A stretch of DNA of 45,676 nt from Oscillospiraceae bacterium. GTDB lineage: Bacteria > Bacillota > Clostridia > Oscillospirales > Acutalibacteraceae. The DNA lies in NCBI GenBank assembly GCA_015065605.1, contig SVPZ01000020.1, forward strand, positions 1 through 45,676, in the 5' to 3' direction. The notes below the pieces were generated by a model, which saw only the letters and a list, made by a program, of their open reading frames with translations, ran no database searches and was not told the origin of the DNA. Below, in pieces: positions 1 to 8,032 of the stretch. A program made the position numbers and the translations under genes. Positions within the stretch are counted from its first letter, which is position 1. Each line of letters begins with the position of its first letter.

Positions 1-52
1 GCTTTCTTTTGGTCTAAAAAGTCGATTTACCCAAGGATTTGTGCAAATTGAG

Positions 53-110
53 TTGGACAAAAATCAGCGAAAACCCTAGTGTTTATGCGGTTTTTTCAAC
101 TTTTGTCCTA
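53..110. repeat. Imperfect inverted repeat (GGACAAAA ... TTTTGTCC)
   Basis: GGACAAAA at 55-62 and TTTTGTCC at 101-108 face each other. Inside them an AAAACC block opposes GGTTTT, so each arm is about 20 bp with mismatches. The repeat starts where similarity of the adjacent minus-strand reading frame to AbrB-type starts ends. It could be one end of an inserted element or a recombinase crossover region. Bases 1-52 show nothing I can identify. Confidence 0.4.
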
Positions 111-156
111 TTATAACACATTCCTCGATTCTTCTCACAATACCTGTTGCTTTCAT
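76..156 (-). pseudogene. Interrupted AbrB/SpoVT-type regulator start (26 codons)
   Basis: A ribosome site (AAGAGGAG) precedes ATG at 156 and the peptide begins MKATGIVRRIEE. That matches the N-terminus typical of clostridial AbrB/SpoVT-family DNA-binding proteins, which normally continue with D-D-L-G-R-V-V-I-P-K. Here the frame instead runs CVIIGQKLKKPHKH and stops, and the divergent part coincides with an inverted repeat at 53-110. I read it as a regulator whose 5' end was separated from its body by insertion or rearrangement. It could also be a fortuitous short peptide. The body of the gene is not in view. Confidence 0.45.
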
Positions 157-180
157 AATATATTAACTCCTCTTTCTCTT

Positions 181-309
181 AATTAAATGAATAATGAAAA
201 ATGAATGATGAAGAATGAATAATTAATGTGTCGGCGAAGCCGACATTATATATATCGTGCCAACGGCACACCGAAATTATTCATTATTCACTATTCATTA
301 TTAATTCGC
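181..309. repeat. MITE-like palindromic intergenic repeat
   Basis: The left arm (about 183-226) is built of TGAATAATGAA-type units and the right arm (about 275-308) of the complementary ATTATTCATTATTCA-type units. Between them sit two small GC-rich hairpins, TCGGC-GAA-GCCGA and GTGCC-AAC-GGCAC. As a whole it folds into a long imperfect hairpin with no coding capacity. Elements of this look are common between genes in Clostridia. It lies just upstream of the promoter of the next gene. Confidence 0.7.
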
Positions 310-342
310 AACGCTGCACTACTCAAGATTATGTGGTTTTTC

Positions 343-371
343 TTGTTTTTTTATTGCCTGTATGCTACAAT
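343..371 (+). promoter_or_regulatory. Sigma-A-like promoter for the acyltransferase gene
   Basis: TTGTTT (343-348) and TACAAT (366-371) are 17 bp apart, followed by ribosome site AAAGGGGAG (405-413) and a GTG start at 421. The -35 is weak. Confidence 0.5.
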
Positions 372-420
372 AAAGTCAAAATAAAGCGCGGTGTATTTAG
401 TAAGAAAGGGGAGAGCGTTA

Positions 421-1494
421 GTGCCTACCATATCTCGCGAGGAATTATTTTGGAAAAAGAAAGAATTTATCTCTTTTGTTTTAAGCATTTTGGTTTTTTT
501 CATTCACTCCTATTTTGTAACCGACCAAATTGACGGAAGTCTTGTTTCGGTTATTAACCAAAAGACCGCTTTCTTTTTCTGCAAATCTATTACGCAATTT
601 GCAGTTCCCACCTTTTTTATGCTGTCGGGTGTTACCTTCTTTAAAAATTACAGCAACAAGAAATATGCGGAAAAAATAAAATCCAGAGTATTCACCCTGA
701 TTATTCCTTATTTATTATGGAACAGTATATGGATGCTTTACGAAATACTCTGTTCTTACTCGTTTTTATCTAATTTTACGGATAATACCGCGCCCTTTCA
801 ACTCACTCTTTTAAACGTATTAAAGGGTATATTCTTTTATGGATGTAACAACCCATTTTGGTTTATATTTGATTTGATTATCTATTCCCTTGCCGCCCCC
901 GTGATCTTTCTTATTATTCGAAATAAGTATATCGGCATTGTGTCAATCGTTGCCCTTTCGGTTCTTTCGTTCTTTGGAATACAACTTCCGCCTGCGGTAT
1001 TCTATTTATCCACTTCAATAATTTTCTATATGACAGGCGCTTTAATGGGATACCATTATTTTGATTTCATACTGAAAAAGCCGAAAAAATCAACGCAAAT
1101 TTTTTCATTGATTTTTCTTATAGCGTATATCGTTGCCAAGAACGCGGTGCCTGCCGACCTGCAATACGATAATCCTCTTACCGAAATAATTACCTTTACG
1201 CTCTGCGCGTTTTCTTTCTGGAATATTTCGGATGCTTTTATTGAAAAAATCAAACCAAGGGCGATATATTCCCGTTCATTTGCCATTTATGCAATGCACT
1301 TGGGACTTTCAGGTATTGTTTGGAAAATATTAGGCATTTGCTTACCTAAAAAAGAGTGGGTTCTCATTCCGCAGTTTTTCTTAAAGGTGATAATAACGGT
1401 TATTATAATAAATCTTATTTGTTTATTCTTGGAAAAATTCTTACCAAAGGTATATAACGTTCTTATGGGAAACCGTATAAGACGTAAGCAATAA
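421..1494 (+). CDS. Membrane acyltransferase family 3 (OafA-like) protein
   Basis: A 357-residue, very hydrophobic protein with about ten predicted membrane helices. Near the N-terminus is the pattern of acyltransferase-3 proteins: a charged start (REELFWKKKEF) followed by a helix containing a histidine (FFIHSYF) that matches the conserved catalytic His region. Another family-like segment reads QFAVPTFFMLSG. Such enzymes transfer acyl groups onto surface sugars or peptides at the membrane; the acceptor here is unknown. The GTG start at 421 is chosen because AAAGGGGAG lies 7 bp upstream; the frame is open ten codons further up without a better site. A strong terminator follows, so it is probably monocistronic. 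Confidence 0.75.
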   Translation: MPTISREELFWKKKEFISFVLSILVFFIHSYFVTDQIDGSLVSVINQKTAFFFCKSITQFAVPTFFMLSGVTFFKNYSNKKYAEKIKSRVFTLIIPYLLWNSIWMLYEILCSYSFLSNFTDNTAPFQLTLLNVLKGIFFYGCNNPFWFIFDLIIYSLAAPVIFLIIRNKYIGIVSIVALSVLSFFGIQLPPAVFYLSTSIIFYMTGALMGYHYFDFILKKPKKSTQIFSLIFLIAYIVAKNAVPADLQYDNPLTEIITFTLCAFSFWNISDAFIEKIKPRAIYSRSFAIYAMHLGLSGIVWKILGICLPKKEWVLIPQFFLKVIITVIIINLICLFLEKFLPKVYNVLMGNRIRRKQ

Positions 1495-1548
1495 ATAGTA
1501 GGGAAGTATTTCCTTAAAAACGCGAAATTTTGGCACAATAATGCGTTA

Positions 1549-1583
1549 AAAAGCCATAGTACGCTTTACGTACTATGGCTTTT
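1549..1583. terminator. Rho-independent terminator, likely bidirectional
   Basis: Perfect 15-bp stem: AAAAGCCATAGTACG (1549-1563) pairs with 1569-1583 around a 5-base loop, with T runs on both strands. It serves the upstream plus-strand acyltransferase gene and probably the convergent nad operon. Confidence 0.9.
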
Positions 1584-1637
1584 TGCCTGTTCGATAAATT
1601 CTGCGCGGTTTAAAAGCCTCGCTTCTTTGCGTACCTA

Positions 1638-2150
1638 TTAAATCTCGGGGGCAATATAGCCTTTCTCGTTAAGAGCGTCGCTGATTTTATCAAGAACCTC
1701 GTTGGATTCTGCTCTTACGGTGTGATAATGATATCCGCCCGTAATATTCATAAGTTCGCTTGATTTTCCCGTTCTGACTCCCTCGATAAACTGTTTTACC
1801 TGAAGTTCAGAGAAGATGTTCAACGGCGCTTCCATTTTGCCGTAAACCTTATGCCAAACAAATACGTCGACGACGGTACCGCCAAGGCTTACGATAAGAT
1901 TTAATTCGTCTTCGGTTTGAGCGGTAGTGTGGAACACCTTAAAAACACGTTCTTTAAGTGGCGATTTTTGAATGATATATCCGTTGTGAGTTGAAAGAAT
2001 ATCATATCCCAAGCCCTTAAGAACGGTTATATCCTGAACTATAATCTGTCTTGATACACCAAATTCTTCCGATAGTTTACTGCCTGAAATGGCTTCAGGG
2101 GAGGAGAGAAGCAGATTTACTATAGCTGTTCTTCGTTCACGCGCCTTCAT
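1638..2150 (-). CDS. niaR: NAD biosynthesis transcriptional repressor NiaR (3H domain)
   Basis: A 170-residue regulator with an N-terminal winged HTH (about 1-60; SGSKLSEEFGVSRQIIVQDI is the recognition region) and a C-terminal 3H domain. Candidate metal ligands are His74, Glu82, His141 and His143; their spacing agrees with the nickel-type site I recall for Thermotoga NiaR. In Firmicutes this protein represses NAD synthesis and niacin uptake genes, with nicotinic acid as co-repressor. It is the last gene of nadA-nadB-nadC-niaR, 12 bp after nadC, so it probably controls its own operon. ATG follows GAGGTGAGTCT. The assignment is strong because family signature and context agree. Confidence 0.92.
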   Translation of the reverse strand: MKARERRTAIVNLLLSSPEAISGSKLSEEFGVSRQIIVQDITVLKGLGYDILSTHNGYIIQKSPLKERVFKVFHTTAQTEDELNLIVSLGGTVVDVFVWHKVYGKMEAPLNIFSELQVKQFIEGVRTGKSSELMNITGGYHYHTVRAESNEVLDKISDALNEKGYIAPEI

Positions 2151-2162
2151 AGACTCACCTCG

Positions 2163-3014
2163 TTATACAGAGTGTAGATTTTTGAGCGAAAGGTCTAATA
2201 TGGGGGCAGAGTGGGTGAGGGCGCCGCTTGAAATATAATCAACGCCAATGCCGGTTAATTTTGCAACGTTTTCTCTGGTAACGTTTCCGCTGCATTCGGT
2301 TTCTGCTTTTCCTGCGCACATTGCTACAGCCTTTTCCATATCAGAAACGCTCATATTGTCGAGCATTATAATGTCTGCGCCCGCATTAAGCGCTTCTCTG
2401 AGCATATCAAGGTTTTCTACCTCAACTTCAATTTTGCGGACAAAGGGCGCGTATTCCTTAGCCATCATAATAGCCTTTTCAACACCGCCTGCCGCACCGA
2501 TATGATTATCCTTTAAGAGAATACCGTCGCTGAGATTATAGCGGTGGTTATATCCTCCTCCAACCTTAACGGCATACTTTTCGAAAAGTCGCATACCCGG
2601 TGTGGTTTTACGGGTGTCAAGAAGCTTTGTCTTTGTGCCTTCCAACATTTTAGCAATAGAGCGTGTATAGGTTGCAATACCGCTCATACGCTGTAAATAA
2701 TTAAGGGCGGTTCTTTCACCTGAAAGGAGTACGCGTATATCACCGCGAACAACACCTAATTTCTGTCCGTTTTTTACTTGGTCGCCGTCTATGCAGTTAA
2801 ATATTACTTCGGTTTTTTCATCGAGAAGTTCAAAAACTCTTTTGAAAACGTCAAGACCTGCGATAACGCCGTCTTCTTTACAAATAAGCTCTACCTCGCC
2901 CAGCTGATATTCTTTCATAACGGAATTGGTGGTAATATCCTCGCTTGTGATATCCTCTTTTAAGGCTAACATAATTAAATCGTCTGCGTTTAATTTCATT
3001 GAGATATTATTCAT
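2163..3014 (-). CDS. nadC: Nicotinate-nucleotide diphosphorylase (carboxylating), NadC
   Basis: 283 residues, normal length for NadC (quinolinate phosphoribosyltransferase). It converts quinolinate and phosphoribosyl pyrophosphate into nicotinate mononucleotide, CO2 and pyrophosphate in the cytoplasm. Family motifs are clear: LLSGERTALNYLQRMSGIAT, LDTRKTTPG, KYAVKVGGGYNHR and LSDGILLKDNHI, then the C-terminal barrel strands EVEVENLDML and IIMLDNMS that hold substrate-binding acidic residues. Its start overlaps the end of nadB by 8 bp and niaR follows 12 bp later, showing translational coupling within one operon. Confidence 0.96.
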   Translation of the reverse strand: MNNISMKLNADDLIMLALKEDITSEDITTNSVMKEYQLGEVELICKEDGVIAGLDVFKRVFELLDEKTEVIFNCIDGDQVKNGQKLGVVRGDIRVLLSGERTALNYLQRMSGIATYTRSIAKMLEGTKTKLLDTRKTTPGMRLFEKYAVKVGGGYNHRYNLSDGILLKDNHIGAAGGVEKAIMMAKEYAPFVRKIEVEVENLDMLREALNAGADIIMLDNMSVSDMEKAVAMCAGKAETECSGNVTRENVAKLTGIGVDYISSGALTHSAPILDLSLKNLHSV

Positions 3015-4293
3015 GGCTTTGTTTCTCCTTTTCTATTGCTTTTAAAACCAGTTGCTTATATTTTTCTGCATAGTCGCGATACTGTGTGGGGTTAAGGGGG
3101 CGATTATCGGAAAAGTCCGATTCTTTATAGTTATCCATTATATGCTCTGCCGCTCTTTTTGCAAACACAAGACTTTCAAGCAGAGAATTACTTGCCAGAC
3201 GGTTTCGTCCGTGAACACCGTTGCAGGCGGTTTCGCCCGCCGCATACAGACGGTTCATAGAGGTCTTACTGTATCGGTCAACGTCTATACCGCCCATAAA
3301 GTAGTGCTGTGACGGAACTACGGGAATAGGCTCTTTTGTTACGTCGTAGCCCTCTTTAAGACAGTGCTGATAAATATTGGGAAAATGGGCTTTTATTTCT
3401 TCCTCCGGAATAGGCGCAAAGGATAACCAAACGTGTTTACTGTCTTCCTTTTTCATTTCGCTTAAAATGGCGTTTGCTACCACGTCGCGCGGCAACAGTT
3501 CGTCAACGAAGCGCTCTCCCTTGGAATTGAGGAGTATTGCGCCTTCTCCACGCACCGACTCGGAAATCAAAAATTCACGTCCGTCCTTTTCGGTATAGAG
3601 AGTAGTGGGATGAATTTGTATGTAGTCGATATGCTGAAGTTTAATGCCGTGCTTTAAGGCAAGCGCTATTGCATCTCCCGTAAGGTGCTTATAATTTGTG
3701 GAGTGCTCGAAAATTCCACCTATACCGCCCGTTGCAAGAACGGTATAATCGGCAGTAATTTTTGAGTATTCGCCGTTTTCACTATGACCGATAATACCGA
3801 AACATTCGTTGTTTTCACAAATGAGGTCAACCATGGTATAGTTTTCGATAATGGTGATATTATCTCTGCCTCTTGCTGTTTCAAGAAGGTGAGAGGTAAT
3901 TTCTTTGCCCGTTTCGTCCTCGTGGAAAAGAATACGGGGACAGGAATGGGCGCCCTCTCGCGTGTAGGTGAATTTCTCTCCGTCCTTTTCAAAATTAACG
4001 CCGAAGGCGATAAGGTCGGATATAACCTCTCGGGAGGAATGAATCATAATGTGAACCGAATCGGGATTGTTTTCGTAGTGTCCCGCCTTCATTGTGTCTT
4101 CGTAAAATGAATCGTAATCCTTTTCGTCGCGTAAAACGCATATACCGCCTTGGGCAAGATATGAATCGCTTCGTCGTGCCTTATTTTTGGTTACGATAGT
4201 TATCTTTTTTTCTTTTGGAATATTAAGGGCGCAGTAAAGACCTGCCACACCGCTTCCCACTATTAAAATATCTGTTTTTAAGTTATTTTGCAA
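3007..4293 (-). CDS. nadB: L-aspartate oxidase NadB (short form)
   Basis: 428 residues. It oxidises L-aspartate to iminoaspartate, passed on to NadA. An FAD-binding GSGVAGLYCAL motif lies near residue 12, followed by SYLAQGGICVL and the HGRNRLASNSLLES block that carries the active-site arginine region of the succinate dehydrogenase/fumarate reductase flavoprotein family. E. coli NadB is about 540 residues; this protein ends soon after the last flavoprotein helix and so lacks most of the C-terminal helical domain, a short form found in clostridia. The start is TTG at 4293, since no ATG precedes the Rossmann motif in frame; AGAGGATG upstream is a plausible ribosome site. It overlaps nadA by 11 bp and nadC by 8 bp. 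Confidence 0.95.
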   Translation of the reverse strand: MQNNLKTDILIVGSGVAGLYCALNIPKEKKITIVTKNKARRSDSYLAQGGICVLRDEKDYDSFYEDTMKAGHYENNPDSVHIMIHSSREVISDLIAFGVNFEKDGEKFTYTREGAHSCPRILFHEDETGKEITSHLLETARGRDNITIIENYTMVDLICENNECFGIIGHSENGEYSKITADYTVLATGGIGGIFEHSTNYKHLTGDAIALALKHGIKLQHIDYIQIHPTTLYTEKDGREFLISESVRGEGAILLNSKGERFVDELLPRDVVANAILSEMKKEDSKHVWLSFAPIPEEEIKAHFPNIYQHCLKEGYDVTKEPIPVVPSQHYFMGGIDVDRYSKTSMNRLYAAGETACNGVHGRNRLASNSLLESLVFAKRAAEHIMDNYKESDFSDNRPLNPTQYRDYAEKYKQLVLKAIEKEKQSHE

Positions 4294-5182
4294 GTTCTAA
4301 CATCCTCTCAAGAGGTTTAAGCGCGTCTTTGCACACTTTTGGGTCAACCGTTACTTCTTTATCTTCATTTTTTAACACCGATAAAAGTTTTTCAAGGGTG
4401 TTAAGCTTCATATCGGTACAGCAGGGGCGAGGGTTGGGATAATAAAAACACTTCTCTCTGTTATCGGTAATCAGCTTATAATCCACTCCGTCTTCGGTGC
4501 AAATTATAAATTCTTTTGGGTTACTGTTTTTTGCATAGGCTATAATATCGGCGGTACTGCCAACGTAATCGGATAACTCTATAACCGACGCGTCACATTC
4601 GGGGTGGGTTAAAACCTTTGCATCGGGATGATTTTTAAGTTCAATCAGCACCTGCTCCGCTTCAATTTTTGCGTGAATTGGACAACAACCGTCGTTAAGA
4701 ATAATGTTCTTTTCGGGCACCTGTTTTGCCACAAAGCTTCCGAGATTTTTGTCAGGTATAAAGAAGATATTTTTATTAGGTAACGCTTTTACGATTTTTA
4801 CGGCATTGGAGGACGTAACGCAAACGTCACTTTTGCATTTAAGATATGCTGTAGAGTTTATGTAGCATACTACCGCAAGGTCATCATATTTTTGGCGCAT
4901 CTCTTCAATAATACCGTCTTTAACCATATGAGCCATAGGACAGTCGGCGGTTAAATCGGGCATAAGCACCTTTTTATCGGGATTAAGGATTTTTGCGCTT
5001 TCTCCCATAAACTTTACTCCGCAAAAAACGATAATATCGGCGGTACTTTGCTTTGCAATTTTTGCAAGATAAAATGAATCTCCCACAAAGTCGGCTACTT
5101 CCTGAACCTCTTCAGGAGCATAATAGTGAGCAAGTATAATTGCGTTTTTTTCCTTTTTAAGTTGTTCGATTTGATTTTTCAT
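4283..5182 (-). CDS. nadA: Quinolinate synthase NadA
   Basis: 299 residues, normal for NadA. It condenses iminoaspartate with dihydroxyacetone phosphate to quinolinate using an oxygen-sensitive [4Fe-4S] cluster. Recognisable segments are ILAHYYAPEEVQEVADFVGD near the N-terminus, VVFCGVKFMGESAKIL, CYINSTAYLKCKSDVCVTSS, HPECDASVIELSDYVGST and NPRPCCTDMKLNTLEKL; cysteines in the second, third and fifth blocks are the likely cluster ligands. It is the first gene of the operon, directly downstream of a consensus promoter overlapped by a palindrome. An oxygen-labile NadA/NadB pair fits an anaerobic host. Confidence 0.97.
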   Translation of the reverse strand: MKNQIEQLKKEKNAIILAHYYAPEEVQEVADFVGDSFYLAKIAKQSTADIIVFCGVKFMGESAKILNPDKKVLMPDLTADCPMAHMVKDGIIEEMRQKYDDLAVVCYINSTAYLKCKSDVCVTSSNAVKIVKALPNKNIFFIPDKNLGSFVAKQVPEKNIILNDGCCPIHAKIEAEQVLIELKNHPDAKVLTHPECDASVIELSDYVGSTADIIAYAKNSNPKEFIICTEDGVDYKLITDNREKCFYYPNPRPCCTDMKLNTLEKLLSVLKNEDKEVTVDPKVCKDALKPLERMLELAK

Positions 5183-5223
5183 ACCTTCTACCTCATCACA
5201 CGAACGGTTTAATTGCGTTTTAT

Positions 5224-5264
5224 ATTATACCGCCGAGCTTTACATCTGTCAACTTATCTGTAAA
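5224..5264 (-). promoter_or_regulatory. Consensus promoter and palindromic operator of the nad operon
   Basis: Read on the minus strand, TTGACA (5247-5252) and TATAAT (5224-5229) are 17 bp apart, a perfect sigma-A promoter. A 26-bp dyad, TTTACA at 5239-5244 facing TGTAAA at 5259-5264, encloses the -35 hexamer. ACAGAT also occurs twice within it as a direct repeat. A repressor bound here would block polymerase, so this is the likely NiaR site. The match to the known NiaR consensus was not checked. Confidence 0.75.
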
Positions 5265-5342
5265 CTTTTTTGGTGTAGAACATTTAGAATCAGCGTTATT
5301 ATAATTTGTTTATAATAAACAAGAAGAAAAACCTAAAAAACA

Positions 5343-5371
5343 AAAAAACAACGGAATTTCCGTTGTTTTTT
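5343..5371 (-). terminator. Terminator of the cyclic-di-GMP operon
   Basis: AAAAAACAACGGAA (5343-5356) pairs perfectly with 5358-5371; in practice the central AATT forms the loop. On the minus strand it follows directly after the diguanylate cyclase stop codon and is followed by a T-rich run. Confidence 0.85.
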
Positions 5372-5375
5372 GTTT

Positions 5376-6455
5376 TTAAGCCTTTAAAATACGGTTTTTG
5401 CCTTCTTTTTTTGCTTGATACATTGTTTGGTCGGCAAGGGCGAAGAAATCATTTTCGCTTAAACCGTCACGGTAATCTGCTATGCCTGCTGAAAATGTTA
5501 TGATTTTTTCGGTAAAGAAGAAATTCTGGGTTTTAAAATCATTTAATATGCTGAGCAGTTTTTTGTGCGCACTTGAAATATTTTGATGTTTTAAAATTAT
5601 TGCAAATTCTTCTCCGCCGTAACGGCATAAAACGTCATGTTTCGAACAATGCTTTTTAATTATCTTTGAAAGTGTTAAAAGTACCTCATCACCACGGTCG
5701 TGTCCGTAAGTATCGTTTATAAACTTAAAGTCGTCAACGTCAATTACAGCAAGACACAAATCTTCATCTTCCTTTTTGTCGTCAATAGCAGATTTAAGCT
5801 GATGATAAAAGGCATTGTGATTATAAAGACCTGTCATCTGGTCACGTTGAACGTTATCTAACAGCATATTGTTCTGCTGTGCCTGTGCATCTATTGTGGA
5901 AGAATTATTCCTTGAAAAATTGATGGAAACGATTCCACACAAATAAGAAATTATTGAAAAGCCGAAAAGCACTATCAAATTAAGAAAAGAAGTTAAATTG
6001 AGACCTTTTTCGTACCGCAATGCGAAAAGGGTGCAAAGCAGGATAAATACCGAGGAAAAAAGACATGTGTTAAGCAATCTTTTATCGTTAAAGGTTGCCG
6101 ACAGCACCATTGGGAAAACAAAGGCACAACCCGTTACGGCGTATTCTTTGTGAAAAACCGCTACTATAAGTGAAGTGACAAGTGCTGCTACGATAATGAT
6201 TGTGTTTTTTTGTCTTCTTTTTAATTTGGAAGAGTTAGTTAAAATCCTTGCAATGATATGATTTATAACGTTAATTAAAATAGGCAGTATTACTTTAATT
6301 CGTAAATAATTATTTTGCAAGGATAACTGCTCGATACCCAGATTGACGAAAATTATATAACCGATAATTTCAAACAGAGATATGGTGAGTACGGTCAATG
6401 CGTGAGCGTTAGTGAGCTGACGTCTAAAGGTATCCTGAAGAAAATTATTGTTCAT
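5376..6455 (-). CDS. Membrane diguanylate cyclase (6TM-GGDEF)
   Basis: 359 residues. The first ~180 form about six membrane helices with no recognised sensor family; residues 200-358 are a GGDEF domain. The active-site loop is RYGGEEF (GGEEF at 280-284) and the metal/substrate segment VIDVDDFKFINDTYGHDRGD is intact, so it should make cyclic-di-GMP from GTP. The usual inhibitory RxxD motif upstream of the loop is absent: the aligned residues read SKHD. The start overlaps the upstream cyclase gene by 11 bp, implying coupled translation. It is the last gene of a three-gene cyclic-di-GMP operon. Confidence 0.9.
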   Translation of the reverse strand: MNNNFLQDTFRRQLTNAHALTVLTISLFEIIGYIIFVNLGIEQLSLQNNYLRIKVILPILINVINHIIARILTNSSKLKRRQKNTIIIVAALVTSLIVAVFHKEYAVTGCAFVFPMVLSATFNDKRLLNTCLFSSVFILLCTLFALRYEKGLNLTSFLNLIVLFGFSIISYLCGIVSINFSRNNSSTIDAQAQQNNMLLDNVQRDQMTGLYNHNAFYHQLKSAIDDKKEDEDLCLAVIDVDDFKFINDTYGHDRGDEVLLTLSKIIKKHCSKHDVLCRYGGEEFAIILKHQNISSAHKKLLSILNDFKTQNFFFTEKIITFSAGIADYRDGLSENDFFALADQTMYQAKKEGKNRILKA

Positions 6456-8016
6456 TTTTTTGTGCCTTTTTCATTTCCTCTTTGTTATTATACATAGCCT
6501 GGTCGGCTCTTGCGAAAACGTCCTTATAAGCCTTGTCGGTTTCGGGATTATAAGAAGCAACACCTTTGGCAACCGATACATAAAGCTTTTCTTCGCCTAC
6601 CGTTATAACCTCTTTAGAGCAGAGTTCGTCGAATTTTTCCAATAAAGAAAGGTGATTTACAAAATCCATATTCTGAAGAATTACAACGAATTCGTCACCG
6701 CCGACACGGAAAACGGGACTGTCTTTAAAGGTTTCGGTAAGGAGTTTTGACGTACGGATAATAAGCTCGTTACCGATATCGTGACCGTAGTTATCGTTAG
6801 TAATTTTTAAATTGTTAATATCGGCAACCAAAACGCCGAACAGTGAATTATTAAGACCTATACCGTCGTTTAATTCTTTAATCATTTCACTGTATGCGGT
6901 AGTGTTTTTGATATTGGTTAAAGAATCCTTATAGGCAAGCGCGTTAATATAGGCGGTGTATTCCTGAATCTTTGCATAGGTTTCGGAAAGAACTGCGGAA
7001 AGGGTGCCTATTTCATCCTTTGTATTAACGGTAATCTGCAATGAATCTGTTTCCACGTTGCCCTCCGAAATTTTCTTTGCGGCGTCTGTTAATTGTGTTA
7101 AAGGACGCACAATTCTGTGTGTTACTATAATGGTATAAATTATAGCAACTATAAGCACGACAATAAAGGCAAGTACTATATTAAAAAGCATTGGGTGAAT
7201 TTCGTGCTGAATATCTTTATAATCAGCGCGAAGTTCCAAATACATACCGTTTTGCAAGGCTGCCGTTGCTTTGGTGTGAGGATTACTGCTTGCTTCACCG
7301 TTTGCGTCGTTATAGGCGGTTTTACCGTCTTTAGCCAGAAGAAGAGCAGAACCGTGCTCATATACTGAAATGTTATTTATGGTATTAACCAGATAGCCGA
7401 AGTCCATATCAAAGCCTATAACACCCAGCAGTTGGCCGTCTTTATATAAAGGAATGGTATAGGAAATAAGCTTTAAATCATAACCGGGGAAGAAGTAGGG
7501 GTCAAGCCAGGTGGCTTCTCCTTTTTTTATTGACGTATAATACCATCCTACGTTTTTAACGTCGTTTTCGGGATATTTGGAAAGGTCGGTAACAGGCATT
7601 TCCTTTACGGTCAAATCTTCGCTTAAAAGATTGTAATATCCTGTAGTAGAGTCGGAAAATTCGGGATTAACGCGGAAAAAATATCCTTTAATGCCACTTG
7701 TATTAACTGCAATTTCCGAGAACATTTTTTTGGTTTTATCAAGATATGCTGCGCGGAATTCGGGATTTTTGAGTTTTTCCAAATCGTCTATTTCGCTTTT
7801 GGCGTAATGCTGCATAATATTAGCCGATTTCTTTATATCACCCAGTTGATCGTTAATAAGGGCGGCTTCCTTTAAGGTGACGTTATTTAAAATTCTGTCA
7901 GCGTCCTTATGCATTATTTTGTGGGTCATATTAACGGCGATTGCAGAAACAATAGCTGTAATAACCAAAAGTCCTGAAATAACCACCAATAATATTTTAT
8001 TTTGAATGGATTTCAA
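6445..8016 (-). CDS. Cache-HAMP-GGDEF transmembrane diguanylate cyclase
   Basis: 523 residues. Membrane helix 1 spans about 8-30, an extracellular Cache-type sensor about 35-270 (GYYFTSIKKG-like region reading VGWYYTSIKKGEATWLDPYF, then LLGVIGFDMDF), membrane helix 2 about 278-298, HAMP about 299-352 (RIVRPLTQLTDAAKKISEGN), and GGDEF about 360-515. The loop is FRVGGDEF (439-443) and VADINNLKITNDNYGHDIGN is intact, so it should be an active cyclase that responds to an external ligand. No RxxD inhibitory site is seen. The start is TTG at 8016 after AGAAGG. It lies 16 bp after the EAL gene and overlaps the next cyclase by 11 bp. Confidence 0.9.
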   Translation of the reverse strand: MKSIQNKILLVVISGLLVITAIVSAIAVNMTHKIMHKDADRILNNVTLKEAALINDQLGDIKKSANIMQHYAKSEIDDLEKLKNPEFRAAYLDKTKKMFSEIAVNTSGIKGYFFRVNPEFSDSTTGYYNLLSEDLTVKEMPVTDLSKYPENDVKNVGWYYTSIKKGEATWLDPYFFPGYDLKLISYTIPLYKDGQLLGVIGFDMDFGYLVNTINNISVYEHGSALLLAKDGKTAYNDANGEASSNPHTKATAALQNGMYLELRADYKDIQHEIHPMLFNIVLAFIVVLIVAIIYTIIVTHRIVRPLTQLTDAAKKISEGNVETDSLQITVNTKDEIGTLSAVLSETYAKIQEYTAYINALAYKDSLTNIKNTTAYSEMIKELNDGIGLNNSLFGVLVADINNLKITNDNYGHDIGNELIIRTSKLLTETFKDSPVFRVGGDEFVVILQNMDFVNHLSLLEKFDELCSKEVITVGEEKLYVSVAKGVASYNPETDKAYKDVFARADQAMYNNKEEMKKAQKNEQ

Positions 8017-8032
8017 TTAAAAGGCCTTCTTT

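Noticed and set aside
181-309. CRISPR-like or tandem repeat array
   Set aside because: The TGAATAATGAA units are arms of a single hairpin, with no regular repeat-spacer pattern.
228-533. 101-codon plus-strand frame across the MITE-like repeat
   Set aside because: It runs through the palindromic repeat and the promoter and overlaps the acyltransferase gene in another frame.
5183-5340. Riboswitch upstream of nadA
   Set aside because: The leader after the -10 is only about 40 bases and no structured element is visible; operator control explains regulation better.
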